Assembly (NCBI RefSeq): GCF_029892445.1
Contig: NZ_JARXVJ010000001.1
Location: 3,162,001 to 3,226,000 of the forward strand
From: Chryseobacterium sp. H1D6B
GTDB taxonomy: Bacteria; Bacteroidota; Bacteroidia; Flavobacteriales; Weeksellaceae
Length of the DNA: 64,000 bases
Direction of reading: 5' to 3'
This document shows, piece after piece, positions 11,502-21,449 of this stretch. The position numbers were made by a program, and so were the translations under genes. The notes under the pieces are model-generated. The model worked only from the letters and a program-made list of their open reading frames with translations. It made no database searches and was not told the DNA's origin. The first letter of the stretch is position 1; each line of letters starts with the position of its first letter.

Positions 11502-12353
11502 ATGGAAAAAGCAGCTTTTATCATCAATCCTTTTTCAGCTAAAAAGAATTATCAGCCGTTTCTTAATGAGCTTAAAAAAAAGGTGGATAATCCTTTGTAT
11601 TATGTTTCTGAATCTATTCAGGGAACGGATGAATTCATTCAAAAACATTTTGATGAGGTAGATGTTTTTGTAGCGATAGGGGGTGACGGAACTATTTCCA
11701 CCGTAGCCCGAAACTTGATTAATACTGAGAAAATTCTAGCAATTTTCCCTGCAGGTTCGGGAAATGGTTTTTCTAATGAAACAAAGTTTAATAAAAATTT
11801 AGACGAACTTTTAGAAAAAATAAAAGTAAAAAAATCCAGAAAAATAGATACTTTCACTGTAAATGAAAGACTTTCCATCAATGTCTCAGGCACTGGCTTT
11901 GATGGTAAAGTGGTGAAAGAATTTGAAAAAACAGACCGTGGCTTTAAAAATTATATTAAAGTTTCTGTTAAAACATTTTTCAATTATAAGCCGATAAAAG
12001 TTAAATTTGTCAGTGAAGCCTATCAGCAGTATAATGGAAGGTATTTAATGATGAATATTGCTAATACCCGTCAGTTCGGTAATAATGCTTATATAGCTCC
12101 CAATGCGAGTAAAAGTGACGGATTAGTAGATATTGTACTGGTGAAAAAATTTCCTTTGACCTATTCTGCGCTTTTTGCTTTCCGAATGTTTACAAAAAGA
12201 TTGAAAGACGATGATTACGTTACGTATCTTCCTGTTTCTGAAATCGAGTTTAAAGTAAATACCACAAACTGGCACCTTGACGGGGAATTCAATAAAATAA
12301 AATCTCCGGTTCATGTGAAGGTATTGCCGGCCAGTCTTACAATCTTAATCTAA
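11502..12353 (+). CDS. Diacylglycerol kinase-family lipid kinase
   Basis: Soluble lipid kinase of the YegS/BmrU/DgkB family, expected to phosphorylate diacylglycerol or a related lipid at the inner membrane. The nucleotide-binding motif GGDGTI is at about residues 62-67, and the second family motif (PAGSGNGFSNE) follows near residue 88. The C-terminal beta-sandwich domain ends with WHLDGEF, typical of the family. Total length 283 residues is close to the usual 290-300. I use the ATG at 11502; the upstream GTG overlaps the -7 box. Monocistronic by its flanking hairpin and the repeat downstream. Confidence 0.9.
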   Translation: MEKAAFIINPFSAKKNYQPFLNELKKKVDNPLYYVSESIQGTDEFIQKHFDEVDVFVAIGGDGTISTVARNLINTEKILAIFPAGSGNGFSNETKFNKNLDELLEKIKVKKSRKIDTFTVNERLSINVSGTGFDGKVVKEFEKTDRGFKNYIKVSVKTFFNYKPIKVKFVSEAYQQYNGRYLMMNIANTRQFGNNAYIAPNASKSDGLVDIVLVKKFPLTYSALFAFRMFTKRLKDDDYVTYLPVSEIEFKVNTTNWHLDGEFNKIKSPVHVKVLPASLTILI

Positions 12354-12402
12354 ACTTTTGTATTTTTAAGAAATCGTTATTGCAGATATTTTCCATAGTA
12401 AA

Positions 12403-12489
12403 TGTCATTCCGGCGATAGGAGGAATCTCAATGAGAGCTTTAATATAAAAAGAGATTCTTCATTCCGCTATGCTCCATTCTGAATGACA
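12403..12489. repeat. Palindromic intergenic repeat, type I
   Basis: An 87-base element with complementary ends TGTCATTC and GAATGACA and internal GAATCTC/GAGATTC arms, giving a long imperfect hairpin. A similar element with the same ends is at 60146-60214. It resembles a REP-like element and fills the gap between two converging genes. Confidence 0.75.
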
Positions 12490-12515
12490 AAACCAATAAT
12501 GAGAAAGAGGAAATA

Positions 12516-13796
12516 TTAAACCTCCAGTTTATTCTGAATTGTATTAGAATTATCCAGACAATATTGCAATTGTTCTTTGTCTAATTGTTTTTCCCAATTT
12601 GCTACAACAATAGTTGCTACAGAGTTTCCAATGACATTGGTAAGAGCCCTGCATTCACTCATAAATTTATCAATTCCTAAGATCAGAGTCATCCCCGCGA
12701 TCGGAATCTCCGGAACTACCGCCAGAGTTGCTGCTAAAGTAACAAAACCCGCTCCTGTAACTCCTGCAGCACCTTTAGAACTCAGCATTGCAACAAGAAG
12801 AAGCATTAATTGTTTTTCAATAGGAAGATGAATATTAAGAGCCTGTGCTATAAATAATGAAGCAAGCGTCATGTAAATATTGGTTCCGTCCAGATTAAAA
12901 GAATATCCGGTAGGGACTACCAGTCCTACAATTGCTTTGGAGCATCCTGCCTTTTCAAGTTTTTCCATAATTCCCGGAAGAGCAGATTCTGAAGAGCTGG
13001 TCCCCAAAACCAAAAGAAGTTCTTCTTTAAGGTAGTAGAGCAGTTTGAAAATATTAAAACCGTTATACCAGGCCACAGCTCCTAGTACTAAAATGACGAA
13101 TAGAATAGAAGTAAGGTAAAATGTTCCAACTAAAAATATTAAGTTTAAAACTGAATGCAGTCCATATTTTCCAATAGTAAAGGCCATTGCTCCAAAAGCT
13201 CCTATAGGGGCAAGCTTCATCAGCATATGGACAATTTTAAAAATCGGAGTTGAAAGATCCTGCAGGAAATCTGTTACTTTCTGGCTTTTTTCTTTGGTTA
13301 AAACTAGAGCAGTACCCATTAAAACAGCAACCAGCAGTACCTGCAGAATATTTTCTCCTACCAGCGGGCTGAAAAGGGTTTCAGGAATAATATTCATTAT
13401 AAACCCTGTAAGAGTAGACTCGTGGGCTTTATGCTGATACTGCGAAACATCTCCTGAAAGTGCAGCAGGGTCAATATTTAATCCTGACCCCGGCTGTAAA
13501 ACATTTCCTACAATTAATCCGATAATTAGTGCGAGTGTAGAGAACGTGAAAAAGTAGATCATCGCTTTTACAGCAATCCTTCCTACCTTTTTAAGATCGG
13601 TCATATGAGCAATTCCCAACGTTAGTGTGATGAAAATTACCGGAGCAATGATCATTTTCACCAGTTTGATAAAACCATCGCCTAATGGTTTCATTTTTTC
13701 ACCCAGCTCAGGATAGAATCTGCCTAAAAGAATACCGGCAATGATTGCTATAATAACTTGAAAGTAAAGCTGCTGATAGAATTTTTTTGCTTTCAA
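12516..13796 (-). CDS. dctA: Dicarboxylate/amino acid:cation symporter (DctA-type)
   Basis: Inner-membrane secondary transporter of the DAACS family that imports C4-dicarboxylates (or Glu/Asp) with cations. At 426 residues it is full length, and the N-terminus (LYFQV...[22 protein letters not shown], in pieces) is very close to E. coli DctA. Family motifs are visible: the serine-rich hairpin TSSSE and the substrate/cation motif NLDGTNIYM. Start is a TTG at 13796, chosen because the N-terminus then lines up with DctA. Several -7-like boxes (for example TATTTTTC) lie upstream on the minus strand. Single-gene unit. Confidence 0.92.
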   Translation of the reverse strand: MKAKKFYQQLYFQVIIAIIAGILLGRFYPELGEKMKPLGDGFIKLVKMIIAPVIFITLTLGIAHMTDLKKVGRIAVKAMIYFFTFSTLALIIGLIVGNVLQPGSGLNIDPAALSGDVSQYQHKAHESTLTGFIMNIIPETLFSPLVGENILQVLLVAVLMGTALVLTKEKSQKVTDFLQDLSTPIFKIVHMLMKLAPIGAFGAMAFTIGKYGLHSVLNLIFLVGTFYLTSILFVILVLGAVAWYNGFNIFKLLYYLKEELLLVLGTSSSESALPGIMEKLEKAGCSKAIVGLVVPTGYSFNLDGTNIYMTLASLFIAQALNIHLPIEKQLMLLLVAMLSSKGAAGVTGAGFVTLAATLAVVPEIPIAGMTLILGIDKFMSECRALTNVIGNSVATIVVANWEKQLDKEQLQYCLDNSNTIQNKLEV

Positions 13797-13921
13797 TAGA
13801 GATGTTTTAGATTTTAAAGAGCGAAAAATAAGAAAAAAATAGTATGATTCATGATAAATATCATAAAAAATATATTGTAACTGATTTTGGTTCCCTTTAA
13901 ATCTTACACTTAAAAATAGAA

Positions 13922-15607
13922 TTATTCAACCGCAACTGAATCATCGCCACGTCCGTCTGCAACGGCATGAATAGTACCATTGTCTTCTATGACGATCATT
14001 TCTGTTTTTCCGATCTGTTTCACTTTTTCAATGACATAATTTTTGGCTTTCAGCTCAGAAATTGTCGCTTCCGGGAAATTATTTTCAACTGAAACTGTTT
14101 CTGGAAGCCATTGGTGGTGGAATTTTGGGGCATTGACAGAAATATTGGCATTCAATTTAAAATCTACAACATCCACAATCGATTGATACACCGAGGTTGG
14201 AATAGTGGTTCCTCCAGGGGTTCCTACCACGATATAAGGTTTTCCATTTTTGAGAATGATAGTCGGAGTCATAGAAGAAAGCATTCTTTTATTCGGCTGG
14301 ATAGAATTTGCTTCACCGCCTACTGCCCCAAACATATTGGGAACACCCGGTTTTACTGAGAAGTCATCCATTTCGTTATTTAAAAAGAAACCAGCTCCTG
14401 TTACCAGTACCTTACTGCCGTAATACCCATTAAGAGTTGTTGTTACAGCGGCTGCGTTTCCATCTTTGTCAATTACTGAAATATGGGTAGTTTCGGTAGA
14501 TTCTTTCGGCTGTTTAATGATTTTCCCAACCTCTGAACTTGGTGTAGCCTTATTAAAACTAAAACTTTTCCATCTGCCTTTTAAATAGTCGTCAGAAATC
14601 AAATAAGCTGTTTTATCCTGGATGAAATCAGGGTCTCCCATATATTCAGCTCTGTCGGCATAAGCTCTTCTTTCTGCTTCTACCATGATCTGAACGGCTG
14701 GAGTAGAATTCTGCTGATACTTTTCTAAGTTTTCAAAAGCGGCCATTCTCAGCATCTGGGCTAAAAGGACACCGCCGCTTGACGGCAGAGGCATCGTAAC
14801 AACGTTGTTTCCTTTATAATCAAATTCTAAAGCTTTTCTTTCGGCAGCTTTATAGTTTTTTAGATCTTCCAGCGTGATGATTCCGTTTCCTCTTTTCATT
14901 TCAGCAACTAAAAGATCAGCTGTTTTTCCTTCATAGAATCCTTTAGCGCCTAACTTCTGGATTAATTTTAAGGTTTCGGCCAGTTCTTTCTGTACCAAAA
15001 TATCTCCCGCTTTCCATGGAGTATTTTTTACAAAAAGAATAGATGATTTATTATGTTTTTGAAAGTTTTCTTTTTGAGAATTCAGCATATCGGCTTCCTT
15101 ATCTGTAATAGCAAATCCTTTTTCAGCAAGATCAATTGCGGGCTGGATGATTTTGTCCATAGGAAGTTTACAGTATTTTAAAGTGGCAAAAAAACCGGCC
15201 ACACTTCCAGGGATGCCTACTGCCAGTCTTCCGTTTTGGGACAGATCTGTGTCGGCTTTTCCGTTTTTATCGATGTACATATCTCTGGAAGCCTTTTTAG
15301 GGGCTGTTTCACGGTAATCTAATGTAAATTTTTCACCGTTATTTTTTACCCCTACCAAAAATCCGCCACCTCCGATATTTCCTGCCTGAGGATAAACTAC
15401 AGCGAGAGCATATTGTGTGGCTGTGATGGCGTCATAAGCATTACCGCCCATTTTTAGAATTTTCGCTCCTGCTTCACTTGCCAGCGGATGTGCAGAAACT
15501 ACCGTTCCTTTGTTTTTTACTTTAACTTCTTTTACAATAGTAATGTCTGTATACTGGGCTGAAACAGACTGGGAAACGAGTACAATTAGGATAATAAATT
15601 TCTTCAT
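13922..15607 (-). CDS. ggt: Gamma-glutamyltransferase / glutathione hydrolase
   Basis: Periplasmic N-terminal nucleophile hydrolase that cleaves gamma-glutamyl bonds of glutathione and related compounds and can transfer the glutamyl group. It has a signal peptide (residues 1 to about 18, ending SVSAQ). The proenzyme should cleave itself before Thr373 in the TETTHISV motif, giving a large and a small subunit; this Thr corresponds to the catalytic Thr391 of E. coli. The substrate-binding PLPSSGG and late GTPGGTT motifs are present. Length 561 is normal. A TATTTTTG box at 15610-15617 (minus strand) is only two bases from the ATG. Divergent from the threonine dehydrogenase gene. Confidence 0.94.
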   Translation of the reverse strand: MKKFIILIVLVSQSVSAQYTDITIVKEVKVKNKGTVVSAHPLASEAGAKILKMGGNAYDAITATQYALAVVYPQAGNIGGGGFLVGVKNNGEKFTLDYRETAPKKASRDMYIDKNGKADTDLSQNGRLAVGIPGSVAGFFATLKYCKLPMDKIIQPAIDLAEKGFAITDKEADMLNSQKENFQKHNKSSILFVKNTPWKAGDILVQKELAETLKLIQKLGAKGFYEGKTADLLVAEMKRGNGIITLEDLKNYKAAERKALEFDYKGNNVVTMPLPSSGGVLLAQMLRMAAFENLEKYQQNSTPAVQIMVEAERRAYADRAEYMGDPDFIQDKTAYLISDDYLKGRWKSFSFNKATPSSEVGKIIKQPKESTETTHISVIDKDGNAAAVTTTLNGYYGSKVLVTGAGFFLNNEMDDFSVKPGVPNMFGAVGGEANSIQPNKRMLSSMTPTIILKNGKPYIVVGTPGGTTIPTSVYQSIVDVVDFKLNANISVNAPKFHHQWLPETVSVENNFPEATISELKAKNYVIEKVKQIGKTEMIVIEDNGTIHAVADGRGDDSVAVE

Positions 15608-15662
15608 AACAAAAATAATAATCGAAATTACAATTTTGTTTTTTAATAGAAGGTAAAATCTT

Positions 15663-15670
15663 TATTTTTG
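15663..15670 (+). promoter_or_regulatory. -7 box of the threonine dehydrogenase gene
   Basis: TATTTTTG matches TAnnTTTG, 27 bases before the ATG. A TTTG at 15635 is too far upstream (24-base gap) to be a convincing -33 element. Confidence 0.45.
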
Positions 15671-15697
15671 CTATTGATCAACTAATAAAAAAATAAA

Positions 15698-16663
15698 ATG
15701 GAATCCTTCACGGAAAAAATACTAATTACCGGTGCTTTAGGCCAGATTGGTACCGAACTTACGAACAGACTTGTTGAAATCCACGGTGCAGAAAATGTAG
15801 TAGCTTCAGGATTGGACAGATGGCAGAAAGGAATTACTTCAGCCGGATATTACGAGAGAATGGATGTTACGAATACCCAGCTGGTAAGACAGGTTATCAA
15901 AGATTATGATATCACTACTGTCTATCATTTGGCTTCATTATTGTCCGGAACTTCTGAAAAGCAGCCAATTTTTGCTTGGAAACTGAATTTAGAACCTCTT
16001 CTTCATTTTTGTGAATTGGCAAAAGAAGGTCTTCTTAAAAAGATTTTCTGGCCGAGTTCAATTGCTGTTTTTGGAAAAGGAATTCCAAAACAAAATGTAG
16101 GGCAGGATGTAGTTTTAAATCCTACCACTGTGTACGGTATTTCTAAAATGGCTGGAGAAAAATGGTGTGAATATTATTTCGATAAGTATGGAGTAGACGT
16201 AAGAAGTATCAGGTATCCGGGACTGATCTCCTGGAAAACTCCAGCAGGCGGAGGAACTACTGATTATGCAGTTGAAATTTTCTATGAAGCGGTAGAAGAA
16301 GGAAAATACACAAGTTTTATTTCTGAAAATACAGGAATGCCGATGCTGTATATGGATGATGCAATTAATGCTACATTACAATTAATGGACGCTCCAAAAG
16401 AAAGTTTAACAGTTCGTTCATCCTATAATTTAGGCGGAATGTCTTTCACTCCGAAAGAACTTGCTGAAGAAATTAAAAAAGAAATTCCAGGTTTTGAAAT
16501 TGATTACAAACCAGATTTCAGACAGGCAATTGCTGATTCATGGCCGGCTTCAATAGATGATTCCATAGCTAAAAAAGACTGGGGACTTTCTTATGATTTT
16601 GGAATCTCTGAAATGTCTAAGGACATGATCAAAAATCTAAAAGTAAAATTGAATAAAAACTAA
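15698..16663 (+). CDS. tdh: L-threonine 3-dehydrogenase, short-chain (SDR) type
   Basis: NAD-dependent enzyme expected to oxidise L-threonine to 2-amino-3-ketobutyrate. The 321-residue protein has an extended-SDR Rossmann motif TGALGQIG (residues 11-18) and the catalytic Tyr146/Lys150 pair (VYGISK), with PSSIAVFG before it. The RYPGLISWKTPAGGGTTDYA region is typical of the SDR-type threonine dehydrogenases of flavobacteria, unrelated to the zinc MDR enzyme of E. coli. No kbl (2-amino-3-ketobutyrate ligase) gene is beside it. A related UDP-sugar epimerase is the alternative, but the motif fit favours Tdh. Confidence 0.88.
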   Translation: MESFTEKILITGALGQIGTELTNRLVEIHGAENVVASGLDRWQKGITSAGYYERMDVTNTQLVRQVIKDYDITTVYHLASLLSGTSEKQPIFAWKLNLEPLLHFCELAKEGLLKKIFWPSSIAVFGKGIPKQNVGQDVVLNPTTVYGISKMAGEKWCEYYFDKYGVDVRSIRYPGLISWKTPAGGGTTDYAVEIFYEAVEEGKYTSFISENTGMPMLYMDDAINATLQLMDAPKESLTVRSSYNLGGMSFTPKELAEEIKKEIPGFEIDYKPDFRQAIADSWPASIDDSIAKKDWGLSYDFGISEMSKDMIKNLKVKLNKN

Positions 16664-16745
16664 TCATGCTATATTTTAGTTTAAATAAAAATTATAATTA
16701 ATTATTATTAGACTATTTATATTGATTATCTAAATTATAGTTTAA

Positions 16746-17498
16746 ATGGTATTACTAACTTTCAACATTGCAGGTATTGAAGCAGCAACTAAAAACAGCA
16801 TTCAGATTACGGAGGAAGAGAGATTGAAAATTACAGAAAATAATACCAAAGCTATTCTTAGGATTTTAGATGTACATGATATAAAAGCAACTTTTTTTAT
16901 TGAAATTTCAATTACTGAAAAGTTTCAAAATACTATAAAAGCAATTTCTGGCCGCGGTCATGAAATTGCTTTTTACAATAAAAATTCCAGCCTCGAACAA
17001 GTTGAGCTTGCTAAAAAGAACACACAGGATCTTCTGGAAAAACAAATTAGAGGAATCCGCCAGAAAGATTTTAAACTTGCTGAAGAGAATTTAAAACTGC
17101 TGGAATTTAATTATGTTTCGAATATTGATAATGCCAGTATCCTCTTTCCATTGAAGCGGTTAAAAAGAAATACTGAAATCGTAGAAATAGATGGATTAAG
17201 TATTGTTCCGGAAAGTATTTCTCCCTACAGCCAGCTTCCTTATAATGATTTTGTTTTTCAGATCTTACCCATGAAATATTATCAGAATATGATCATTGAG
17301 ACGCTGAAAAATGACGAATTTGTTTTGATCTATCTCAACTCCTGGCAGTTTACAGATTTTAAGAAATATCCATTTGATATTCCGTTTTACAGAAGCTTAT
17401 TTTCGGGCAGAAAAATGGAGGACAAACTAGATGCCCTCCTGGCTTGGATTAACGAGAAGGAATTAGCTACTTCCCGTATGAAAGATTATGTTTTTTAG
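16746..17498 (+). CDS. Polysaccharide deacetylase-like protein, probably inactive
   Basis: A 250-residue NodB-homology protein. The start resembles the usual deacetylase pattern (strand 1 then ATFF at residues 48-51), but key residues differ. The first-strand motif TFD-x-E/D is TFNIA, so the catalytic base is Asn7 and the metal aspartate is missing. The histidine motif, normally GHEIxSHxxxH, reads GHEIAFYNKN, so the metal-binding histidines are absent. No signal peptide is obvious. It may be a binding or regulatory relative rather than an enzyme. No partner genes are adjacent. Confidence 0.72.
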   Translation: MVLLTFNIAGIEAATKNSIQITEEERLKITENNTKAILRILDVHDIKATFFIEISITEKFQNTIKAISGRGHEIAFYNKNSSLEQVELAKKNTQDLLEKQIRGIRQKDFKLAEENLKLLEFNYVSNIDNASILFPLKRLKRNTEIVEIDGLSIVPESISPYSQLPYNDFVFQILPMKYYQNMIIETLKNDEFVLIYLNSWQFTDFKKYPFDIPFYRSLFSGRKMEDKLDALLAWINEKELATSRMKDYVF

Positions 17499-17514
17499 TT
17501 TTATTTCCATGATT

Positions 17515-17682
17515 TTCCCATAGATTTTACAGATTTTTATGTTTTAATCTTTAGAATGTTCATGGAACTTATATTGAAATTATTTCCACCGGTTTTCACG
17601 GACTAATTAGATTTTTTATATAATTATTTTAAAAAAAATATACGCAGACATCTGTGTGGATCTGTGAAATTTGCAGGAGGAA
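17515..17682. repeat. Imperfect inverted intergenic repeat, type II
   Basis: The left part has ATAGATTTTACAGATTTTTA, the right part CATCTGTGTGGATCTGTGAA, which are imperfect reverse complements around an AT-rich middle. This looks like the CACAGATTT-type palindromic elements common between flavobacterial genes. No coding frame is supported. Confidence 0.5.
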
Positions 17683-17704
17683 CATATGGCAGAGAAATTA
17701 AAAA

Positions 17705-18910
17705 TTACGTTAATTCAAATAAAGTAATCTCAGGAAGTACACCCACTCTTCCAGGGTATCCTAAAACTCCAAATCCCCTGTTTACATACAGGAACTTTCC
17801 TTCACTTTCATAGATATCGGCCCATTTCGGGTAACGGTATTGTACAGGCGACCATTTTATATTTTTCAGATCTAAACCAAACTGCATTCCATGGGTGTGT
17901 CCGGAAAGAGTAAGCTGAACGTTTCCAGGGTGTTTTTTAACAACATAATCGAAATGAGTAGGGTCGTGGCTCATTAATATTTTTGCAGCAGATTCCGGCA
18001 CGCCTTCAAGAGCTTTGTTTAAATCTCCAAATTGAGGAAAAGGTTTTAAACCCCAGTTCTCAACACCTAAAATATAGAGTTTCTCACCGTTTTTCTCTAT
18101 TACTCTATGCTCGTTTCTCAGCATATCAAAACCTGCCTGCCTTTCGTAATCGATAAGAGTGTCCAGGTTCTTTTTCTTAGCATCTGCTGAGGTCCATGTT
18201 ACATAATCTCCATAATCGTGGTTTCCTAATACAGCTAGCTTACCATCTTTCGCTTTAATTTTAGAAAACAACGGGATAAAAGGCTTGAATTCTTCCGAAA
18301 CATTATTTACCATATCTCCGGTAAATAATACCAGATCAGGATTTTGTTCATTGATCAGGTCAATAGCATGCTGTAATTTTTCAGGATCAGAAAAACTTCC
18401 GCTGTGAACATCGGAGATCTGAATGATTTTATATCCTTTAAAACTTTTGGGAAGGTTGGCAAGTTTTACTTTTATCTTTCTTACTTTGTGGCGGTATTTT
18501 CCAAAAGTGATTCCGTCAATAAAGAGGGCAGAAAGTACTCCTCCAAGTCCTAACCCTATCAGGCTTAAAAATTTTCTTCTTTCCGGAAAAAAGTTCTCCG
18601 TTGTTTTTGATAATCCTACAAGATAACTTCCTGTTCTAAAGATGTCGTCAATCAATAAAAACAGAACGACGAAAATTTTAGGAAGGATGAATATCAAAAA
18701 TAATGAAATCATTATTTGGGCTTTCACGGTGCTTCTGTCTGATCTTTGATAATGAGTGATCTCGTAAGCGAAAATCCCATAAACAATCAGAGATAAAACC
18801 CAGTAGCCGAGTCTTATCCAGAAATTATCCGTCAACGTTCTTACTGCCTGAAAGATATAAACTTCTAAAAATAAGAAGACTGCGGCAATAACTAAAAAAT
18901 ATTTCTGCAT
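17705..18910 (-). CDS. Membrane-anchored metallophosphoesterase
   Basis: Calcineurin-like phosphoesterase with an N-terminal membrane part. From the ATG at 18910 (a GTG at 18931 is also open) there are about three to four hydrophobic segments, then a linker with an RRKFLSLIGLGLGG helix, then the catalytic domain from about residue 155. All metal motifs are seen: ISDVHSG, FTGDMVNN, GNHDYGD and GHTHGMQFG. The arrangement matches YkuE/YaeI-like enzymes; YaeI removes phosphate from UDP-diacylglucosamine in some bacteria, but the substrate here is unknown. It lies 50 bases downstream of nothing on its own strand and is probably expressed alone. Confidence 0.87.
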   Translation of the reverse strand: MQKYFLVIAAVFLFLEVYIFQAVRTLTDNFWIRLGYWVLSLIVYGIFAYEITHYQRSDRSTVKAQIMISLFLIFILPKIFVVLFLLIDDIFRTGSYLVGLSKTTENFFPERRKFLSLIGLGLGGVLSALFIDGITFGKYRHKVRKIKVKLANLPKSFKGYKIIQISDVHSGSFSDPEKLQHAIDLINEQNPDLVLFTGDMVNNVSEEFKPFIPLFSKIKAKDGKLAVLGNHDYGDYVTWTSADAKKKNLDTLIDYERQAGFDMLRNEHRVIEKNGEKLYILGVENWGLKPFPQFGDLNKALEGVPESAAKILMSHDPTHFDYVVKKHPGNVQLTLSGHTHGMQFGLDLKNIKWSPVQYRYPKWADIYESEGKFLYVNRGFGVLGYPGRVGVLPEITLFELT

Positions 18911-18980
18911 AATAAGGTTTAAAAAAAGCACAAAGAATAATTTCCCTGTGCTTTTTATATTTTTTTTAAATTAAATATTC

Positions 18981-20048
18981 TTAAGGAAATCTATAAACGA
19001 TAGCATTGATGTTCATTCCGGCACCTACGGAAGTCATCACAATGTTACCTTTATCTATAAACGATTGGCCCTCCATTTTTCCTTTAATTATTAAATCAAA
19101 CATGGTAGGAATGGTAGCCACAGAAGAATTTCCAAACATCTGGATCGTCATTGGAGAGATGGCATGGTCGTAATCTTTCACGTCATATAATTTGTGAAGT
19201 CTTTCTATCATTGCATAATCCATTTTAGCATTGGCCTGGTGGATCAATATTTTATTAATATCCTCAATAGAAAGTCCGGCATCATCAATAGTTTCTTTTA
19301 TCGCTGAAGGAACATTTTTAAGAGCGTACTCATAAATTTTTCTTCCCTGCATTCTTACATACAAACGCTCTTGGTCATTTTCTTTATTAATGGAAGAATT
19401 ATTCTCCAAATAACATAATTCAGGACCGTTGTCACAGATGGTGTTGTGGGCGATGATTCCTACATTTTCCTGATCTGTAGCTTTTACTACTACTGCACCT
19501 GCTCCGTCTGCAAAGATCATCTTATTTCTATCATAAGGATCTGTAACGCGGCTTAATGTTTCTGCACCGATGACAAGAATAGTTTTGGCTGCTTTGGCTT
19601 TTATCAGATTGTCTGCTAAAATCATGGCTTCAACCCATCCCGGACATCCAAAGATCATATCATAAGTGATACATTTCCTGTTTTTTATACCAAGCTTATT
19701 TTTTACTCTTGCGGCCATGTTAGGCATGAAATTTACATACCCGTGAACGGTAACTTCACCAAAATTGCTTGCGTAAATAATGTAGTCTAAATCTTCAGCA
19801 TCTATTTTAGCATCTTGAATAGCTATTTTAGCAGCTTCATAACCAATTTGAGAGTTTGAAAGGTCGTTTTCAATATATCTTCGGGTTTCAATTTCTGTAA
19901 TTTCTACAAATTTTGAAATGATTTCTTCTGTTGGTTTATCGATTTTTTCTCCTTCATCTGTATAGAACTCAGAACTCATGAAATAGTCTCTACCAATAAC
20001 TCTATTAGGAATATAAGATCCAGAACCAATAATGATCGTATTCGGCAT
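18981..20048 (-). CDS. 3-oxoacyl-ACP synthase III family protein (FabH-like)
   Basis: Thiolase-fold condensing enzyme. The catalytic triad of the KAS III family is complete: Cys135 (IFGCPGW), His270 (ILIHQAN) and Asn307 (FGNSS). At 355 residues it is longer than housekeeping FabH (about 320-335) and has a divergent N-terminal part with an insertion (DEGEKIDKPTEEII). It may start a special fatty-acid or polyketide-like product rather than being the essential FabH. No ACP or fab genes are nearby. A TAACTTTG box at 20074-20081 on the minus strand lies 25 bases before its ATG; the neighbour on the other strand is divergent. Confidence 0.88.
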   Translation of the reverse strand: MPNTIIIGSGSYIPNRVIGRDYFMSSEFYTDEGEKIDKPTEEIISKFVEITEIETRRYIENDLSNSQIGYEAAKIAIQDAKIDAEDLDYIIYASNFGEVTVHGYVNFMPNMAARVKNKLGIKNRKCITYDMIFGCPGWVEAMILADNLIKAKAAKTILVIGAETLSRVTDPYDRNKMIFADGAGAVVVKATDQENVGIIAHNTICDNGPELCYLENNSSINKENDQERLYVRMQGRKIYEYALKNVPSAIKETIDDAGLSIEDINKILIHQANAKMDYAMIERLHKLYDVKDYDHAISPMTIQMFGNSSVATIPTMFDLIIKGKMEGQSFIDKGNIVMTSVGAGMNINAIVYRFP

Positions 20049-20073
20049 TCGTTTAAATGATTTTTTAGAAACG

Positions 20074-20126
20074 CAAAGTTAATAATTAATCTTAATAAGA
20101 AAGAATTAAAAATATTATTAAATTTG
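20074..20126. promoter_or_regulatory. Divergent promoter pair, KAS III gene and membrane protein gene
   Basis: Minus strand TAACTTTG at 20074-20081 for the leftward gene, plus strand TAAATTTG at 20119-20126 for the rightward gene. Both match TAnnTTTG exactly. Confidence 0.5.
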
Positions 20127-20148
20127 CAAAAATTGTGCTTTACAATAT

Positions 20149-20718
20149 ATGAAAAACAATGCATCCTTAAAGGGGTTACTTATTGCGGTTCTGGTATTTA
20201 TGATTGCCTTCGGGATTTATTTCTTTTTACTGGCCAAGAAAAATTATTACTTAGTAGACAACCCTACGCCCAATACGTATTATTATAAGATTAATAATGG
20301 TTCTGAAGGAATTATCTCTGCAGGACAGTATGTAAAAGTAGATTTGAATAAGGGGAAGAATTCGATTAAAGTTTTTGATCAAAATAAAAAATTACTTTAC
20401 GACTCTGCTTTTCAAGTGAATAAAATCCGCGGGCTTTTAAATATAGCCCATCAGGATTATTATATCAATCGACAATATTATGGATACAATCTTAAAAAAG
20501 ATTCATTACTTTTGGCGCTTGATAAGACCGTAATTGACGGTAAAAAGTATTTTGGCGGACCCAAACACTTTAATAAGCTTTATACAGACGACTTCTACTA
20601 TAATGTAGACGAAGACTATGATAAGCTTATCAAGAATATTGATAAAGTGGAATCCCGTTCAAAAATATTCAGAAAACAAGATTACCTTAACTATTATAAA
20701 GAATTTTACACGTTTTGA
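20149..20718 (+). CDS. Single-pass membrane protein of unknown function
   Basis: A 189-residue protein with one hydrophobic segment (residues 10-28) and a tyrosine-rich soluble part, presumably periplasmic. It reads like a small beta domain (NTYYYKINNGSEGIISAGQYVKVDL) followed by a charged helical tail. I do not recognise a family. Its TGA overlaps the TTG start of menG (TTGA), so the two genes are almost certainly co-translated, and the next gene is porT. This places it in a conserved-looking menG-porT neighbourhood, but no role can be assigned. Confidence 0.75.
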   Translation: MKNNASLKGLLIAVLVFMIAFGIYFFLLAKKNYYLVDNPTPNTYYYKINNGSEGIISAGQYVKVDLNKGKNSIKVFDQNKKLLYDSAFQVNKIRGLLNIAHQDYYINRQYYGYNLKKDSLLLALDKTVIDGKKYFGGPKHFNKLYTDDFYYNVDEDYDKLIKNIDKVESRSKIFRKQDYLNYYKEFYTF

Positions 20719-21446
20719 CAAAAGATATCAATCAAGTAACTCCCTACAATTCTGAGGCTGCTAAGAAGAGCCAGGTAGAGGATATGTTCGACAATATTGC
20801 TCCAAAATATGATTTATTAAACCATGTTTTATCCATGAAAATTGATGTTTTATGGAGAAATACTTTGGTAAATTGGATGAAAAAAGACAGCCCGCAGGAA
20901 GTGCTGGATGTCGCTACAGGAACGGGTGATCTGGCAATTGCCGTGGAAAAAGGAACCCAGGCAAAAGTAGTTGGTTTGGATTTATCGCAACAAATGTTAA
21001 ATGTTGGCGTTATTAAAATAAAAAAACTTAAATTAGACGGCAAAATTTCCATGCAGAAAGGAGATGCAGAAAATTTACCTTTCGAGGACAATAGATTCGA
21101 TGCAGTTTCCGTTTCATTTGGAGTAAGGAATTTTGAAAATCTTACAAAAGGTTTATCAGAGTTAAGAAGAGTAGTTAAAGATAACAAGAGTGTTTACATA
21201 CTTGAGTTTTCAAAGGTTGAGGGGTTCTTGGGGCCATTGTATATGTTTTATTTTAAAAATATATTACCTGCCATCGGCAGACTGGTTTCTAAAGATAATA
21301 GGGCGTATACATACCTTCCGGATTCTGTAAATGCTTTTCCTTTCGGGGAAAAGATGAGACAAATTCTTTTAGATACAGGATTTAAAAAAGTTGAATATAA
21401 AAAACTTAGTTTAGGTATAGCCACAATTTATAAAGCAACAAAGTAA
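20715..21446 (+). CDS. menG: Demethylmenaquinone methyltransferase
   Basis: SAM-dependent C-methyltransferase for the last step of menaquinone synthesis (UbiE/MenG/COQ5 family); in a Bacteroidetes it should act on demethylmenaquinone. The 243 residues show SAM motif I (LDVATGTGDLA, near residue 60), the family signature around FGVRNFE and the later ILEFSKVEG motif. The start is TTG, inside the stop of the upstream gene, because the encoded MTKDINQVTPY matches the usual N-terminus and no ATG is available nearby. It supplies the quinone for the cytochrome bd oxidase encoded elsewhere in the window. Confidence 0.94.
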   Translation: MTKDINQVTPYNSEAAKKSQVEDMFDNIAPKYDLLNHVLSMKIDVLWRNTLVNWMKKDSPQEVLDVATGTGDLAIAVEKGTQAKVVGLDLSQQMLNVGVIKIKKLKLDGKISMQKGDAENLPFEDNRFDAVSVSFGVRNFENLTKGLSELRRVVKDNKSVYILEFSKVEGFLGPLYMFYFKNILPAIGRLVSKDNRAYTYLPDSVNAFPFGEKMRQILLDTGFKKVEYKKLSLGIATIYKATK

Positions 21447-21449
21447 CCT

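Noticed and set aside
20744..21187. 147-residue reverse frame inside menG
   Set aside because: Antisense shadow of menG, whose motifs are intact.
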